Of a stretch of DNA of 5,658 nucleotides, positions 1 to 5,658 are shown piece after piece. The notes beneath the pieces are model-generated. The model had not been told where the DNA came from, did not search any database, and saw nothing but the letters and a program-made list of their open reading frames with translations. Numbering within the stretch: position 1 is the stretch's first letter; the number at the start of each line of letters is the position of its first letter. The translations under genes were made by a program, and so were the position numbers. Origin of the DNA: an uncultured Enterobacter sp. (GTDB taxonomy: Bacteria > Pseudomonadota > Gammaproteobacteria > Enterobacterales > Enterobacteriaceae); assembly GCA_946477805.1 (NCBI GenBank), contig CAMKZP010000267.1, forward strand, positions 1-5,658, read 5' to 3'.

Positions 1-1
1 C

Positions 2-2128
2 TATGATGAAGCCATGCAGCAGCTGGTTATTACCGCGCCGCAGGCGGCGATGAACGTGGCGGGGCAAAGTGAAATGATTGACCCATCGCTGTGGGATCGT
101 GGCGTCAATGCCCTGCGCATGAGCTACTCCGGCTACGTTTATCACAGTGAAAATCATGGCGGCAATGCGGAGGCATCGACCAGCGATAATGCCTATCTCA
201 GCCTGAACTCAGGGGTTAACCTGGGCGACTGGCGATTTTACAGCTTTGATACCTTCAATAAGTCCGATATGGGGTGGGAGCAGAACCACGATCGGGCTTA
301 CGCCGAACGAGATATCGCAGCTCTGGTCTCCCGCTTTACCGCAGGCGACGTCTATGCTAGCACCTCCAGCGATGTGCTGGGGATTTTGCCCGTACGCGGC
401 ATTACGCTTGAAACCAATACGCAGATGCTGCCTTCGGATACCTTCAGCTACTCCCCCGTCGTCAGGGGCGTGGCGCGCAGCAATGCCCGCGTGGTGATCC
501 GCCAGCGCGGCAATATTATTTACAGCCAGACCGTTGCTCCCGGCAGCTTCGCCATTACCGATCTCAATAACGGGCAAATTGGCGCGGATCTGGACGTCAC
601 GGTAGAAGAGAGTGACGGTAGCCAGCAGCAGTTCACCGTCCCCTACACGTCGTTGCCTAATATGCTTCGCCCGGGCACCTGGCGCTATAGCGTCACCGCC
701 GGACGCTATCGCGACGACGCGCTCTCCTCTCAGCCCTTGGTGGCTCAGGGCAGCTTGCAATATGGCTGGGACCGGCTGACGCTCAGCGACCTTGTTCTCG
801 TCGGTGAGGGCTATCAGTCAATGGCGCTCAGCAGCGCCCTCAATCTCGGCGTGCTGGGTGGGGTGTCCCTTGATTTGGCGCTGGAAAAACACCAGCAGGC
901 CCCCGGCACGGTTCGCGACGCTGAGGATGATTCCGCCAGCGGCGGCCGGGCCGTGCGGCTGCTTTATGCCCGGCGCTTTGACCCGTCTGATACCTCTTTG
1001 CAGGTGATGGCCTACCGTTATCAGACGGCAGACTTTATGGACTTCCCGGAATACGCGGGATGGCGATGGGGTGATGATGACAACCCGCTTCATCGTAAAA
1101 ATGAAATTCAGGCCACCATCAACCAGGGGTTTGGAGATTTCGGCAGCGGGTATCTGACGTTACAGCGCGACAGCTATTACGCCAGCAGCGCGACCGACAC
1201 CTCCCTGACGCTTGGTTATAATTTCAACGTTAAATCCGTCAACGTGAGCGTGGACTACAGCTATCAGGCGACGTCCGACGACGAGAGTCACCAGGCGCCC
1301 GATCGCCAGGTATCCCTCAACTTTTCGGTGCCGCTGAACGTGAGCGACAGGCGTAGCCGAACGCTCTCTTTCAGCACCAACACCAGCAACCGCTCGGGTG
1401 ATTCACAAATGGCGACGGTGTCGGGAAGCGAGCTGGACAGTGCGCTGAATTATTCGCTTTCGGCGCAGCATGACGGTAGCGGATATTCCCCCTCCGCGTC
1501 GCTTTCGTATCGCAACACGCTTGCAAACATGAACGTCAGCGCCAGTACCAGCCAGAATAGCCGACAGTATTCGGCGGGCCTGTCCGGTGGAGTCGTGGCG
1601 TACCGTCACGGCGTGGTGTTATCGCAACAGCTCGGCGATACCGTGGCCATTATTGAAACGCCCGGCGCGAAGGGTATCAGCGTTGAGGGTCAGCCGGGGG
1701 TTTCCACCGACCGCTTCGGCCGCGCGGTGGTGCCTTCCGTCTCGCCCTATCGCGATAATCCGCTGTCGCTCGATACGCGCCATGCGGCTGACGATGTTGA
1801 GCTGGTCGAAGGCGGCCAAAACGTTATCCCTACACACGGAGCGGTGGTTGTCCGCCGCTTCCAGACCAAAGTTGGACGTCGTGCAATCGTGATGTTAACG
1901 CTTGCAGACGGCAAACCCGCACCATTTGGAGCCGGTGTCTGGCAAGGCAAGGAGCAGGTCGGCATGGTTGCCGATAACGGACTGTTGTATCTCAGCGGCG
2001 TGCTGGCCGACAAAGAGACAACGCTGCACGTGGACCTGGGCAATAACGCTCAGTGCCAGTTCGAACTCCCACTTCCCCAGGCGGCCTCCGGGCCCTGGTA
2101 CCAACAAATTGATGCGGCTTGCCGCTAA
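2..2128 (+). CDS. Fimbrial outer-membrane usher, 5' end outside window
   Basis: Outer-membrane usher that receives chaperone-subunit complexes and polymerises and secretes the fimbria. The frame is open to the left edge (Y-D-E-A before the Met at 14), so that Met is internal. 708 residues are visible; ushers usually have about 800-880, so roughly the N-terminal periplasmic domain (100 residues or more) is missing. Counting from the Met at 14: LVITAPQAAM (4-13) resembles the end of the FimD N-terminal domain. The beta-barrel starts around LWDRGVNALRMSY. The plug domain spans about 147-215, entered by LPSDTFSYSPVVRGVAR and containing APGSFAITDL and FTVPYTSLP. The barrel continues to about 540. 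The C-terminal domains include LGDTVAIIETPGAKG (540-554), GAVVVRRF and ADNGLLYLSG. Two cysteines, 681 and 703, sit where FimD has its C-terminal pair, and the protein ends in ACR as FimD ends in ECR. No frameshift or stop is seen. The stop is followed after 12 nt by the chaperone, so the two are almost certainly cotranscribed. Family assignment is very secure; the fimbrial subtype is not. Confidence 0.97.
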   Translation, partial: YDEAMQQLVITAPQAAMNVAGQSEMIDPSLWDRGVNALRMSYSGYVYHSENHGGNAEASTSDNAYLSLNSGVNLGDWRFYSFDTFNKSDMGWEQNHDRAYAERDIAALVSRFTAGDVYASTSSDVLGILPVRGITLETNTQMLPSDTFSYSPVVRGVARSNARVVIRQRGNIIYSQTVAPGSFAITDLNNGQIGADLDVTVEESDGSQQQFTVPYTSLPNMLRPGTWRYSVTAGRYRDDALSSQPLVAQGSLQYGWDRLTLSDLVLVGEGYQSMALSSALNLGVLGGVSLDLALEKHQQAPGTVRDAEDDSASGGRAVRLLYARRFDPSDTSLQVMAYRYQTADFMDFPEYAGWRWGDDDNPLHRKNEIQATINQGFGDFGSGYLTLQRDSYYASSATDTSLTLGYNFNVKSVNVSVDYSYQATSDDESHQAPDRQVSLNFSVPLNVSDRRSRTLSFSTNTSNRSGDSQMATVSGSELDSALNYSLSAQHDGSGYSPSASLSYRNTLANMNVSASTSQNSRQYSAGLSGGVVAYRHGVVLSQQLGDTVAIIETPGAKGISVEGQPGVSTDRFGRAVVPSVSPYRDNPLSLDTRHAADDVELVEGGQNVIPTHGAVVVRRFQTKVGRRAIVMLTLADGKPAPFGAGVWQGKEQVGMVADNGLLYLSGVLADKETTLHVDLGNNAQCQFELPLPQAASGPWYQQIDAACR

Positions 2129-2140
2129 GCAGAGATAAAA

Positions 2141-2863
2141 ATGACTTTCACTAAAACATCCGTTTCCGCCTTAATGAGCTTGCTACTTCTGGCCACTACT
2201 GCCTCGGCCGCGGTGCGTCCGGCCCTGACCCGCGTTGTCGCGCTGGAAAGCGACAAAGAAACCTCCATCAAAATCCTGAATGACGATACCTCTCAGGATT
2301 ACCTGGTGCAGTCATGGATTGAGGATCTTAAAGGCAACGATAAAAACCTGCCGCTGATCCTGACGCCGCCGCTGTTCAAAATAGGCGCCGGTCGGGAGGG
2401 GAAACTGCGCATGGTGATCGTACCCGGGAAAATCCCGCAGGATCGGGAATCAGTTTACTGGCTCTGGATCCAGGAAATTCCGCCCGCCAGCAAGGCGCAA
2501 GGCAACCAGCTGCAGATGGCGATCCGCACGCGCATGAAGGTGTTTATTCGCCCGTCAACGCTTGCGGACAAACCCGCCGAAATGCCGGAGAAACTGCAGT
2601 GGCAGGTGGCGCATGAAGCAGGCAAAACCTGGCTGGTTGCGAAAAACCCGACGCAATATTACGCCAGTTTTTCTGAGCTCTCGGTCACTGCGGGTGGCAA
2701 ATCTCAGCCTGTCGCTGATAAAAACACCATGGTGCCTGCCAAAGGTGAAATGCGCTATGCCCTCCCCGCGAGCGTGAGTGGCAAATCAGGTTCGCTGAAC
2801 TACTCTGTGATCAATGATTTTGGCGGCGAATCACCGGTACTGCACCAGACTCTGAATTTCTAA
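2141..2863 (+). CDS. Periplasmic fimbrial chaperone (PapD-like, FGS type)
   Basis: A 240-residue periplasmic chaperone with two immunoglobulin-like domains that donates a beta strand to nascent pilins and hands them to the usher. The signal peptide has a Thr/Lys start, the hydrophobic run ALMSLLLLATTASA and likely cleavage after A23, giving a 217-residue mature protein. On that numbering, Arg31 (in ALTRVV) becomes mature Arg8, the position of the invariant PapD Arg8. Lys133 in RMKVFIRP corresponds to PapD Lys112, so the pair that anchors the subunit C-terminus is present. LRMVIV (89-94) is the G1 donor strand region, and RESVYWLWIQEIPP (102-115) is the family signature. The F1-G1 loop is short, which fits the FGS rather than the FGL class. 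Domain 2 runs from about 145 to the end. The start is supported by AGAG at 2131-2134, 6 nt upstream. It sits between usher and adhesin with 12-nt gaps on each side. Confidence in function is very high. Confidence 0.97.
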   Translation: MTFTKTSVSALMSLLLLATTASAAVRPALTRVVALESDKETSIKILNDDTSQDYLVQSWIEDLKGNDKNLPLILTPPLFKIGAGREGKLRMVIVPGKIPQDRESVYWLWIQEIPPASKAQGNQLQMAIRTRMKVFIRPSTLADKPAEMPEKLQWQVAHEAGKTWLVAKNPTQYYASFSELSVTAGGKSQPVADKNTMVPAKGEMRYALPASVSGKSGSLNYSVINDFGGESPVLHQTLNF

Positions 2864-2866
2864 GGG
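2862..2866 (+). promoter_or_regulatory. Ribosome binding site of the adhesin, inside the chaperone stop
   Basis: AAGGG begins inside the chaperone TAA stop codon and lies 9 nt before the ATG at 2876. It fixes the adhesin start and suggests that ribosomes ending on the chaperone message can reinitiate on the adhesin, so the two are probably translationally coupled. The coupling is an inference from spacing. Confidence 0.7.
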
Positions 2867-2875
2867 TAAACGCTG

Positions 2876-4015
2876 ATGAAACTGTGGCCCGTACTCCTGC
2901 TTGTGTCACTTATCCCGCTTTTCAGCCGGGCGGGCGTTTTACACTGTGACATCGACTCAGGTGGGGCGGCGCCGTTTTCGCCCTATACCCGTGAAAATCC
3001 GGTTGGCGTAGACGAAAACACCCCTGATTACTCAGTGATCCTGTCGCTGGACTACGCACAGTTTCTGCCAAATATGCGCCTGACCTGTACCTCAGACGGC
3101 CAGGAGTTTGACGCTCCGGCCACATTTGATGGCAACATCAGCCTGAGCCTCAGCGCGGTTAACGACAATATGCTGGACTGGGCGGGCGAAGCGCAGACGA
3201 CCAATAACGGCATCAAGCTGAAGCTGTACATTAAAGCGGTTCAGCTCAGCAATGAAACGCCGGAAGACAGCTATCCCTCCGCTAAGATGGTTCTCGGTAA
3301 ACGTTTAGGCGTGGAATATCCCATCGTTAACGGCAAAGATGATTCGACGCTGGTCCAGTTCGGGGCGCAGTACAATAAAAGCAAAACGCTGTACAAATAC
3401 GACCAGAAATACAATTTCGCCATTCAGTCGATGCGCGCAGAATTGATTAAATTAGGATGGGTGGAATATACGTCCATTGCCGTTATTCCGCCGGGTGCGC
3501 ACCTGACGTTCAGCATTGACGGGCTGGGCGGGATTGCAACGGTCGACGTACCGCTAGGCTCAGGCGTTTTTATGGCCGCGCCCTCCTGTACTCTGGATAA
3601 CAAACACCAGAGCGTGGACCTCGGCACAATCCGCAAAACCAGCGGTGGCAGTTACCCGCAGGAAGGGCCGATGACCCGTTTCGGTATGGATTTTACGTGC
3701 AGCACAATGACAAAAAACGTGGAGCTGACGTTTGAGGATGCTAATGCGGTGCTGAAGGGTCACGATACGCTGGTCACCCACAGCGCGGCTAACGGTAAAA
3801 AACTCACGGGCCTTGAGGTAGCGCTTTACAACAGCGAAGGCAAAGCGGTGAGGATGGATGTAAAGCAGAACGTTGGCAGCGGGATCAAAGGTAAAAACAC
3901 CGCCTGGTTTCAGGCAGCCATTGTTCAAACGGCATCAGAAATAACAGATTCAAATAATGATACGTTCACCGGCGAGTTCAATGCAAAAGCCAACGTGACA
4001 ATAACTTACTATTAA
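2876..4015 (+). CDS. Two-domain fimbrial tip adhesin (putative)
   Basis: A 379-residue secreted fimbrial protein that most likely caps the fibre and binds a receptor; the ligand is unknown. The signal peptide is MKLWPVLLLVSLIPLFSRA, with cleavage probably after A19. An N-terminal domain of about 210 residues (20-230) has one Cys pair (C24 and C71) and no motif I recognise. It has several aromatics at 165-200 (including YKYDQKYNF and LGWVEY). The C-terminal domain (about 231-379) is a typical pilin domain: APSCTL with C238, a second Cys at C275 (FTCS), and a final strand FTGEFNAKANVTITYY with the penultimate Tyr used in chaperone binding. This lectin-plus-pilin layout and the last place in the operon resemble FimH, PapG and, from memory, E. 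coli YbgO (about 350 residues). It is longer than FimH (about 279 mature residues). It ends the fimbrial operon; no clear intrinsic terminator follows. The fimbrial role is secure; the adhesin role is inferred from architecture and position. Confidence 0.88.
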   Translation: MKLWPVLLLVSLIPLFSRAGVLHCDIDSGGAAPFSPYTRENPVGVDENTPDYSVILSLDYAQFLPNMRLTCTSDGQEFDAPATFDGNISLSLSAVNDNMLDWAGEAQTTNNGIKLKLYIKAVQLSNETPEDSYPSAKMVLGKRLGVEYPIVNGKDDSTLVQFGAQYNKSKTLYKYDQKYNFAIQSMRAELIKLGWVEYTSIAVIPPGAHLTFSIDGLGGIATVDVPLGSGVFMAAPSCTLDNKHQSVDLGTIRKTSGGSYPQEGPMTRFGMDFTCSTMTKNVELTFEDANAVLKGHDTLVTHSAANGKKLTGLEVALYNSEGKAVRMDVKQNVGSGIKGKNTAWFQAAIVQTASEITDSNNDTFTGEFNAKANVTITYY

Positions 4016-4123
4016 AAATACGTTAGCTACCCACGGCGTGGAGCGATGATGTTATGAGTATACGCGGCTTGAAAAAGCCCACGCTCGTGCTGGCTAAACG
4101 TCCCACTGATATCACAACACATA
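4016..4123. other. Spacer between fimbrial operon and LysR gene, with small dyads
   Basis: A 108-nt spacer before the regulator. It has a 5-bp hairpin with a GAAA tetraloop (4066-4079) that lacks a following T-run, so it is not a canonical terminator. It also has two short symmetric elements sharing CACG/CGTG arms (4032-4040 and 4080-4089), and an imperfect long-range inverted repeat, CGTTAGC at 4021-4027 against GCTAAACG at 4093-4100. TTGAAA at 4069-4074 could be a -35 box, but no good -10 box follows at 16-18 nt. A short open frame of 30 codons starts at 4054 behind GGAG (4040-4043) and overlaps the regulator start. The regulator promoter probably lies here, but I cannot place it with confidence. 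Confidence 0.4.
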
Positions 4124-5068
4124 ATGAGTTCACATATGGTCGATAAGTCATTGATTACGAGCTTTAACAACATTAAAGGTCTCGATTTGAATCTTCTGCT
4201 CACCTTTGAAGCCGTCTACCTGCACCGAAGCGTTACCAAAGCAGCGGGAATATTAAGCATTTCTCCACCAGCGGTGAGTCAGTCGCTGACTAAGCTCAGA
4301 GAGTTTTTTGGCGATCCTCTCTTTGTTCGTGAAGGTAAAGGGTTAGTGGTGACAACCACGGCTGAAAATCTGCATATACTGCTAAGCGAACATTTACATA
4401 CGCTTCTAGAGAACCTCAATAATTTCTCTGAGAAAAACATCAAATCACGATTTGTCATTCACTCTACGCCGTATGCCGCGCTACGTATTCTGCCAGATAT
4501 TTTTTCATTGACGGAGACAAATGGGATCAACTGCGAGCTGGTCCATATCAGTTCGGACCCAACGTATGATAATGCGGAAGAGATCCTGATCTACCGGAAA
4601 GCAGATATTATTTTTGACACCACATCGCACTACGGTTTTTCGATTATCACAGAGCCTTTCACAACTGAAAAAGCGGTGGCCATTTGCCGTCAGGACCATC
4701 CTCGGCTACAGGATAAATTAACCTTTGAAAATATGAAAAATGAGAAATCAACGTTCCTGAACATAAAGTCAAATGGTTTAAAGCAAACGCAGTCAGACAT
4801 AGAGAACTATTTCGGCGAGCGCAGCTTCTCCTTTTCCAGCAGTTCATTACATGTGAATGCGTCTATCGTGGAACGGTCTGACTCCGTGAGCTTCATTCCA
4901 GAGTGGTTTGCGCGTAAATTTGCTAAGAATTATAACGTCAAAATTCTTGAATGTGATTTCACTCCGCAACCTGTGACCATTTACATGACCTACAATAAAG
5001 CATCCTTGAAAAATAATAATTTTGTCAAGCTATTAAAAATAATTAAAGAGTGCAAAGACACCCTTTAA
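4124..5068 (+). CDS. LysR-type transcriptional regulator, YbeF-like
   Basis: A 314-residue LysR-family DNA-binding regulator, the usual length for the family, which normally acts as a tetramer whose effector domain senses a small molecule. The winged helix-turn-helix covers about residues 19-80: LDLNLLLTFEAVYLHRSV, then AAGILSISPPAVSQSLTKLR (recognition helix around 48-60), then DPLFVREGKGLVVTTTA as the wing. This segment closely resembles my recollection of E. coli YbeF (DLNLLTIFEAVYVHK, SAISQSIQKLR, DPLFIRKGQG) and less so LeuO. A linker helix follows (about 80-103), then the periplasmic-binding-protein-like effector domain (about 108-314); its ligand cannot be read from the sequence. No strong ribosome binding site precedes 4124; the Met at 4136 (residue 5) is an alternative start that keeps the whole HTH. 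The gene is AT-rich, with Lys/Asn/Ile-rich ends, unlike the GC-rich usher. Lying between an adhesin and a pilin gene, it may regulate fimbriation, which is inference. Confidence 0.92.
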   Translation: MSSHMVDKSLITSFNNIKGLDLNLLLTFEAVYLHRSVTKAAGILSISPPAVSQSLTKLREFFGDPLFVREGKGLVVTTTAENLHILLSEHLHTLLENLNNFSEKNIKSRFVIHSTPYAALRILPDIFSLTETNGINCELVHISSDPTYDNAEEILIYRKADIIFDTTSHYGFSIITEPFTTEKAVAICRQDHPRLQDKLTFENMKNEKSTFLNIKSNGLKQTQSDIENYFGERSFSFSSSSLHVNASIVERSDSVSFIPEWFARKFAKNYNVKILECDFTPQPVTIYMTYNKASLKNNNFVKLLKIIKECKDTL

Positions 5069-5078
5069 AATAAGGGTG
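5059..5078. repeat. 7-bp hairpin spanning the LysR stop codon
   Basis: CACCCTT (5059-5065) and AAGGGTG (5072-5078) are perfect inverted copies around a 6-nt loop that contains the TAA stop of the regulator. No T-run follows directly on either strand, so it is at best a weak terminator or a 3'-end protecting stem. Its right arm shares three bases with the next inverted repeat. Confidence 0.55.
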
Positions 5079-5110
5079 CACAAAAATACTTTAACAATTT
5101 TTTTGTGCAC
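5076..5110. terminator. 11-bp inverted repeat, possible bidirectional terminator
   Basis: GTGCACAAAAA (5076-5086) and TTTTTGTGCAC (5100-5110) are perfect inverted copies around a 13-nt AT-rich loop, between the convergent 3' ends of the regulator and the pilin gene. The position suits a shared terminator. The A and T tracts are on the inside of the stem rather than flanking a GC-rich one, so the structure is atypical. The hairpin is plain in the sequence; the terminator role is inferred. Confidence 0.45.
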
Positions 5111-5124
5111 TGAAGGGCTTTAAC
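5076..5124. repeat. Two tandem copies of GTGCAC-N7-CTTTAAC, 29-bp period
   Basis: Copy 1 occupies 5076-5095 and copy 2 occupies 5105-5124. Both have GTGCAC, exactly seven variable bases, then CTTTAAC, and each is followed by AT-rich sequence with a T-run (5098-5104 and 5133-5138). It may be a small duplication in the convergent spacer or a pair of protein sites. Confidence 0.5.
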
Positions 5125-5149
5125 TTAAAATCTTTTTTACTAAAGACGA

Positions 5150-5658
5150 TTATTTGTATTCGATAGATACCTGTATAGCAGAAGAAACACTACCTGGAGT
5201 AACGGCAGAACCTTTGCCATCGTTACGCACGCGAGTTTTTAAATTAAATGTTCCCGCGTGGGTGGTAGCATCTATACCGGTGTTCATTGTTTTGCCATTA
5301 CCCATATTTGAAGATGAGTAGCTTGTCATTAGCTCAACATCCACATTTTTCGCGGTTCCTGTATTGGCATAATAGTCCGTATTGGAAGCTGTACCACTAA
5401 AGGTCGCGATAGCAGACGTGGTAGTCGCGGGGCAGTCTGTCAGACTAATAGAGAAGCTGACCAATGGGGACGTGGTACCCGTGGTCGCTAACTTCGATGC
5501 GTCTATATCGCCAAGATTAATGTTTTTTTCCGCTTCAGCCGTACAAGGCGAAGCCACGACGGTGCCGGTAATATTGATAGTCGAATCAGCGGCATTCGCC
5601 GTGTGGGATAGCGTAGTCAACGCGAGCGGCACAAAAAACAGAGAACTCAGTATTCTGC
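5150..5658 (-). CDS. FimA-like fimbrial major-type pilin, 5' end outside window
   Basis: A structural pilin exported to the periplasm and assembled by donor-strand exchange. Reading leftward, the frame is open from the right edge, with R-I-L-S-S-L-F-F before the GTG at 5632, so that GTG is an internal Val in the signal peptide and only the first few codons are missing. Cleavage is expected after HTANA, giving a mature protein of about 146 residues, normal for a FimA-type subunit. The mature N-terminus ADSTINITGTVVASPC gives the donor strand and the first Cys. A second Cys lies in SLTDCPATT, 37 residues later, forming the conserved pilin disulfide. The end, AIQVSIEYK, has the penultimate Tyr recognised by chaperones. 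It is a single domain rich in Thr/Ser/Ala, so more likely a shaft than a tip subunit. It converges with the LysR gene, and its promoter lies outside the window. It could serve the usher at 2-2128 or belong to another locus. Confidence 0.93.
   Translation of the reverse strand, partial: RILSSLFFVPLALTTLSHTANAADSTINITGTVVASPCTAEAEKNINLGDIDASKLATTGTTSPLVSFSISLTDCPATTTSAIATFSGTASNTDYYANTGTAKNVDVELMTSYSSSNMGNGKTMNTGIDATTHAGTFNLKTRVRNDGKGSAVTPGSVSSAIQVSIEYK

Noticed and set aside
14..16. ATG at 14 as the usher start
   Set aside because: The frame is open to the left edge and no signal peptide follows; the sequence matches the middle of ushers, so the gene begins outside the window.
209..760. 183-residue open frame on the minus strand inside the usher
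   Set aside because: It lies wholly antisense to a clearly conserved usher region (barrel start and plug) and shows no family features; long antisense frames are common opposite GC-rich genes.
2933..2947. Lipoprotein signal at the adhesin N-terminus (AGVLHC)
   Set aside because: The residue before Cys is His, which does not fit a lipobox, and this Cys fits a disulfide with C71.
3560..3928. 122-residue minus-strand frame inside the adhesin
   Set aside because: It is antisense to the conserved pilin domain, with no signal or domain pattern.
4066..4079. Rho-independent terminator of the fimbrial operon (GGCTT-GAAA-AAGCC)
   Set aside because: The stem has only 5 bp and CCACGC follows instead of a T-run.
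5076..5110. FimB/FimE-type invertible promoter switch at the 11-bp inverted repeat
   Set aside because: Only 13 bp lie between the arms, too short for an invertible promoter, and the site is between two gene ends rather than upstream of a gene.
5630..5632. GTG at 5632 as the pilin start
   Set aside because: The upstream codons to the window edge continue a hydrophobic signal-peptide core in frame; starting at the GTG would remove most of the signal peptide.

Overview
The window looks like chromosomal or accessory DNA from an enterobacterium (Enterobacteriaceae, of the Enterobacter/Klebsiella/Citrobacter kind; the genus cannot be fixed from sequence alone). It holds the distal part of a chaperone-usher fimbrial operon, a LysR-type regulator, and a separate pilin gene on the opposite strand.

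Layout. Positions 2-2128 (+) carry an outer-membrane usher that lacks its N-terminal domain only because the window starts inside the gene. After a 12-nt gap comes a periplasmic PapD-like chaperone (2141-2863, +). After another 12-nt gap comes a two-domain, probably tip-located, fimbrial adhesin (2876-4015, +). A 108-nt spacer with small dyad elements leads to a LysR-family regulator (4124-5068, +) that resembles E. coli YbeF in its DNA-binding part and is visibly more AT-rich than the fimbrial genes. A convergent 81-nt spacer contains overlapping inverted repeats and a 29-bp-period direct repeat. From 5152 to the right edge, on the minus strand, lies a FimA-like pilin whose first few codons are outside the window.

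How the genes work together. The chaperone folds pilin subunits in the periplasm by donor-strand complementation and delivers them to the usher. The usher polymerises and secretes them with the two-domain adhesin first, at the tip. The order usher-chaperone-adhesin matches operons in which a major subunit gene precedes the usher (as I recall for E. coli ybgD-ybgQ-ybgP-ybgO), so a major pilin gene probably lies just left of the window. The minus-strand pilin could be a second or alternative subunit for the same usher, or the end of another fimbrial locus. The LysR regulator is a candidate local regulator; nothing in the sequence proves this.

No RNA genes, insertion sequences, CRISPR arrays or phage genes were seen. 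The parts are known families. The least explained are the N-terminal domain of the adhesin, the LysR-pilin partnership and the structured convergent spacer.
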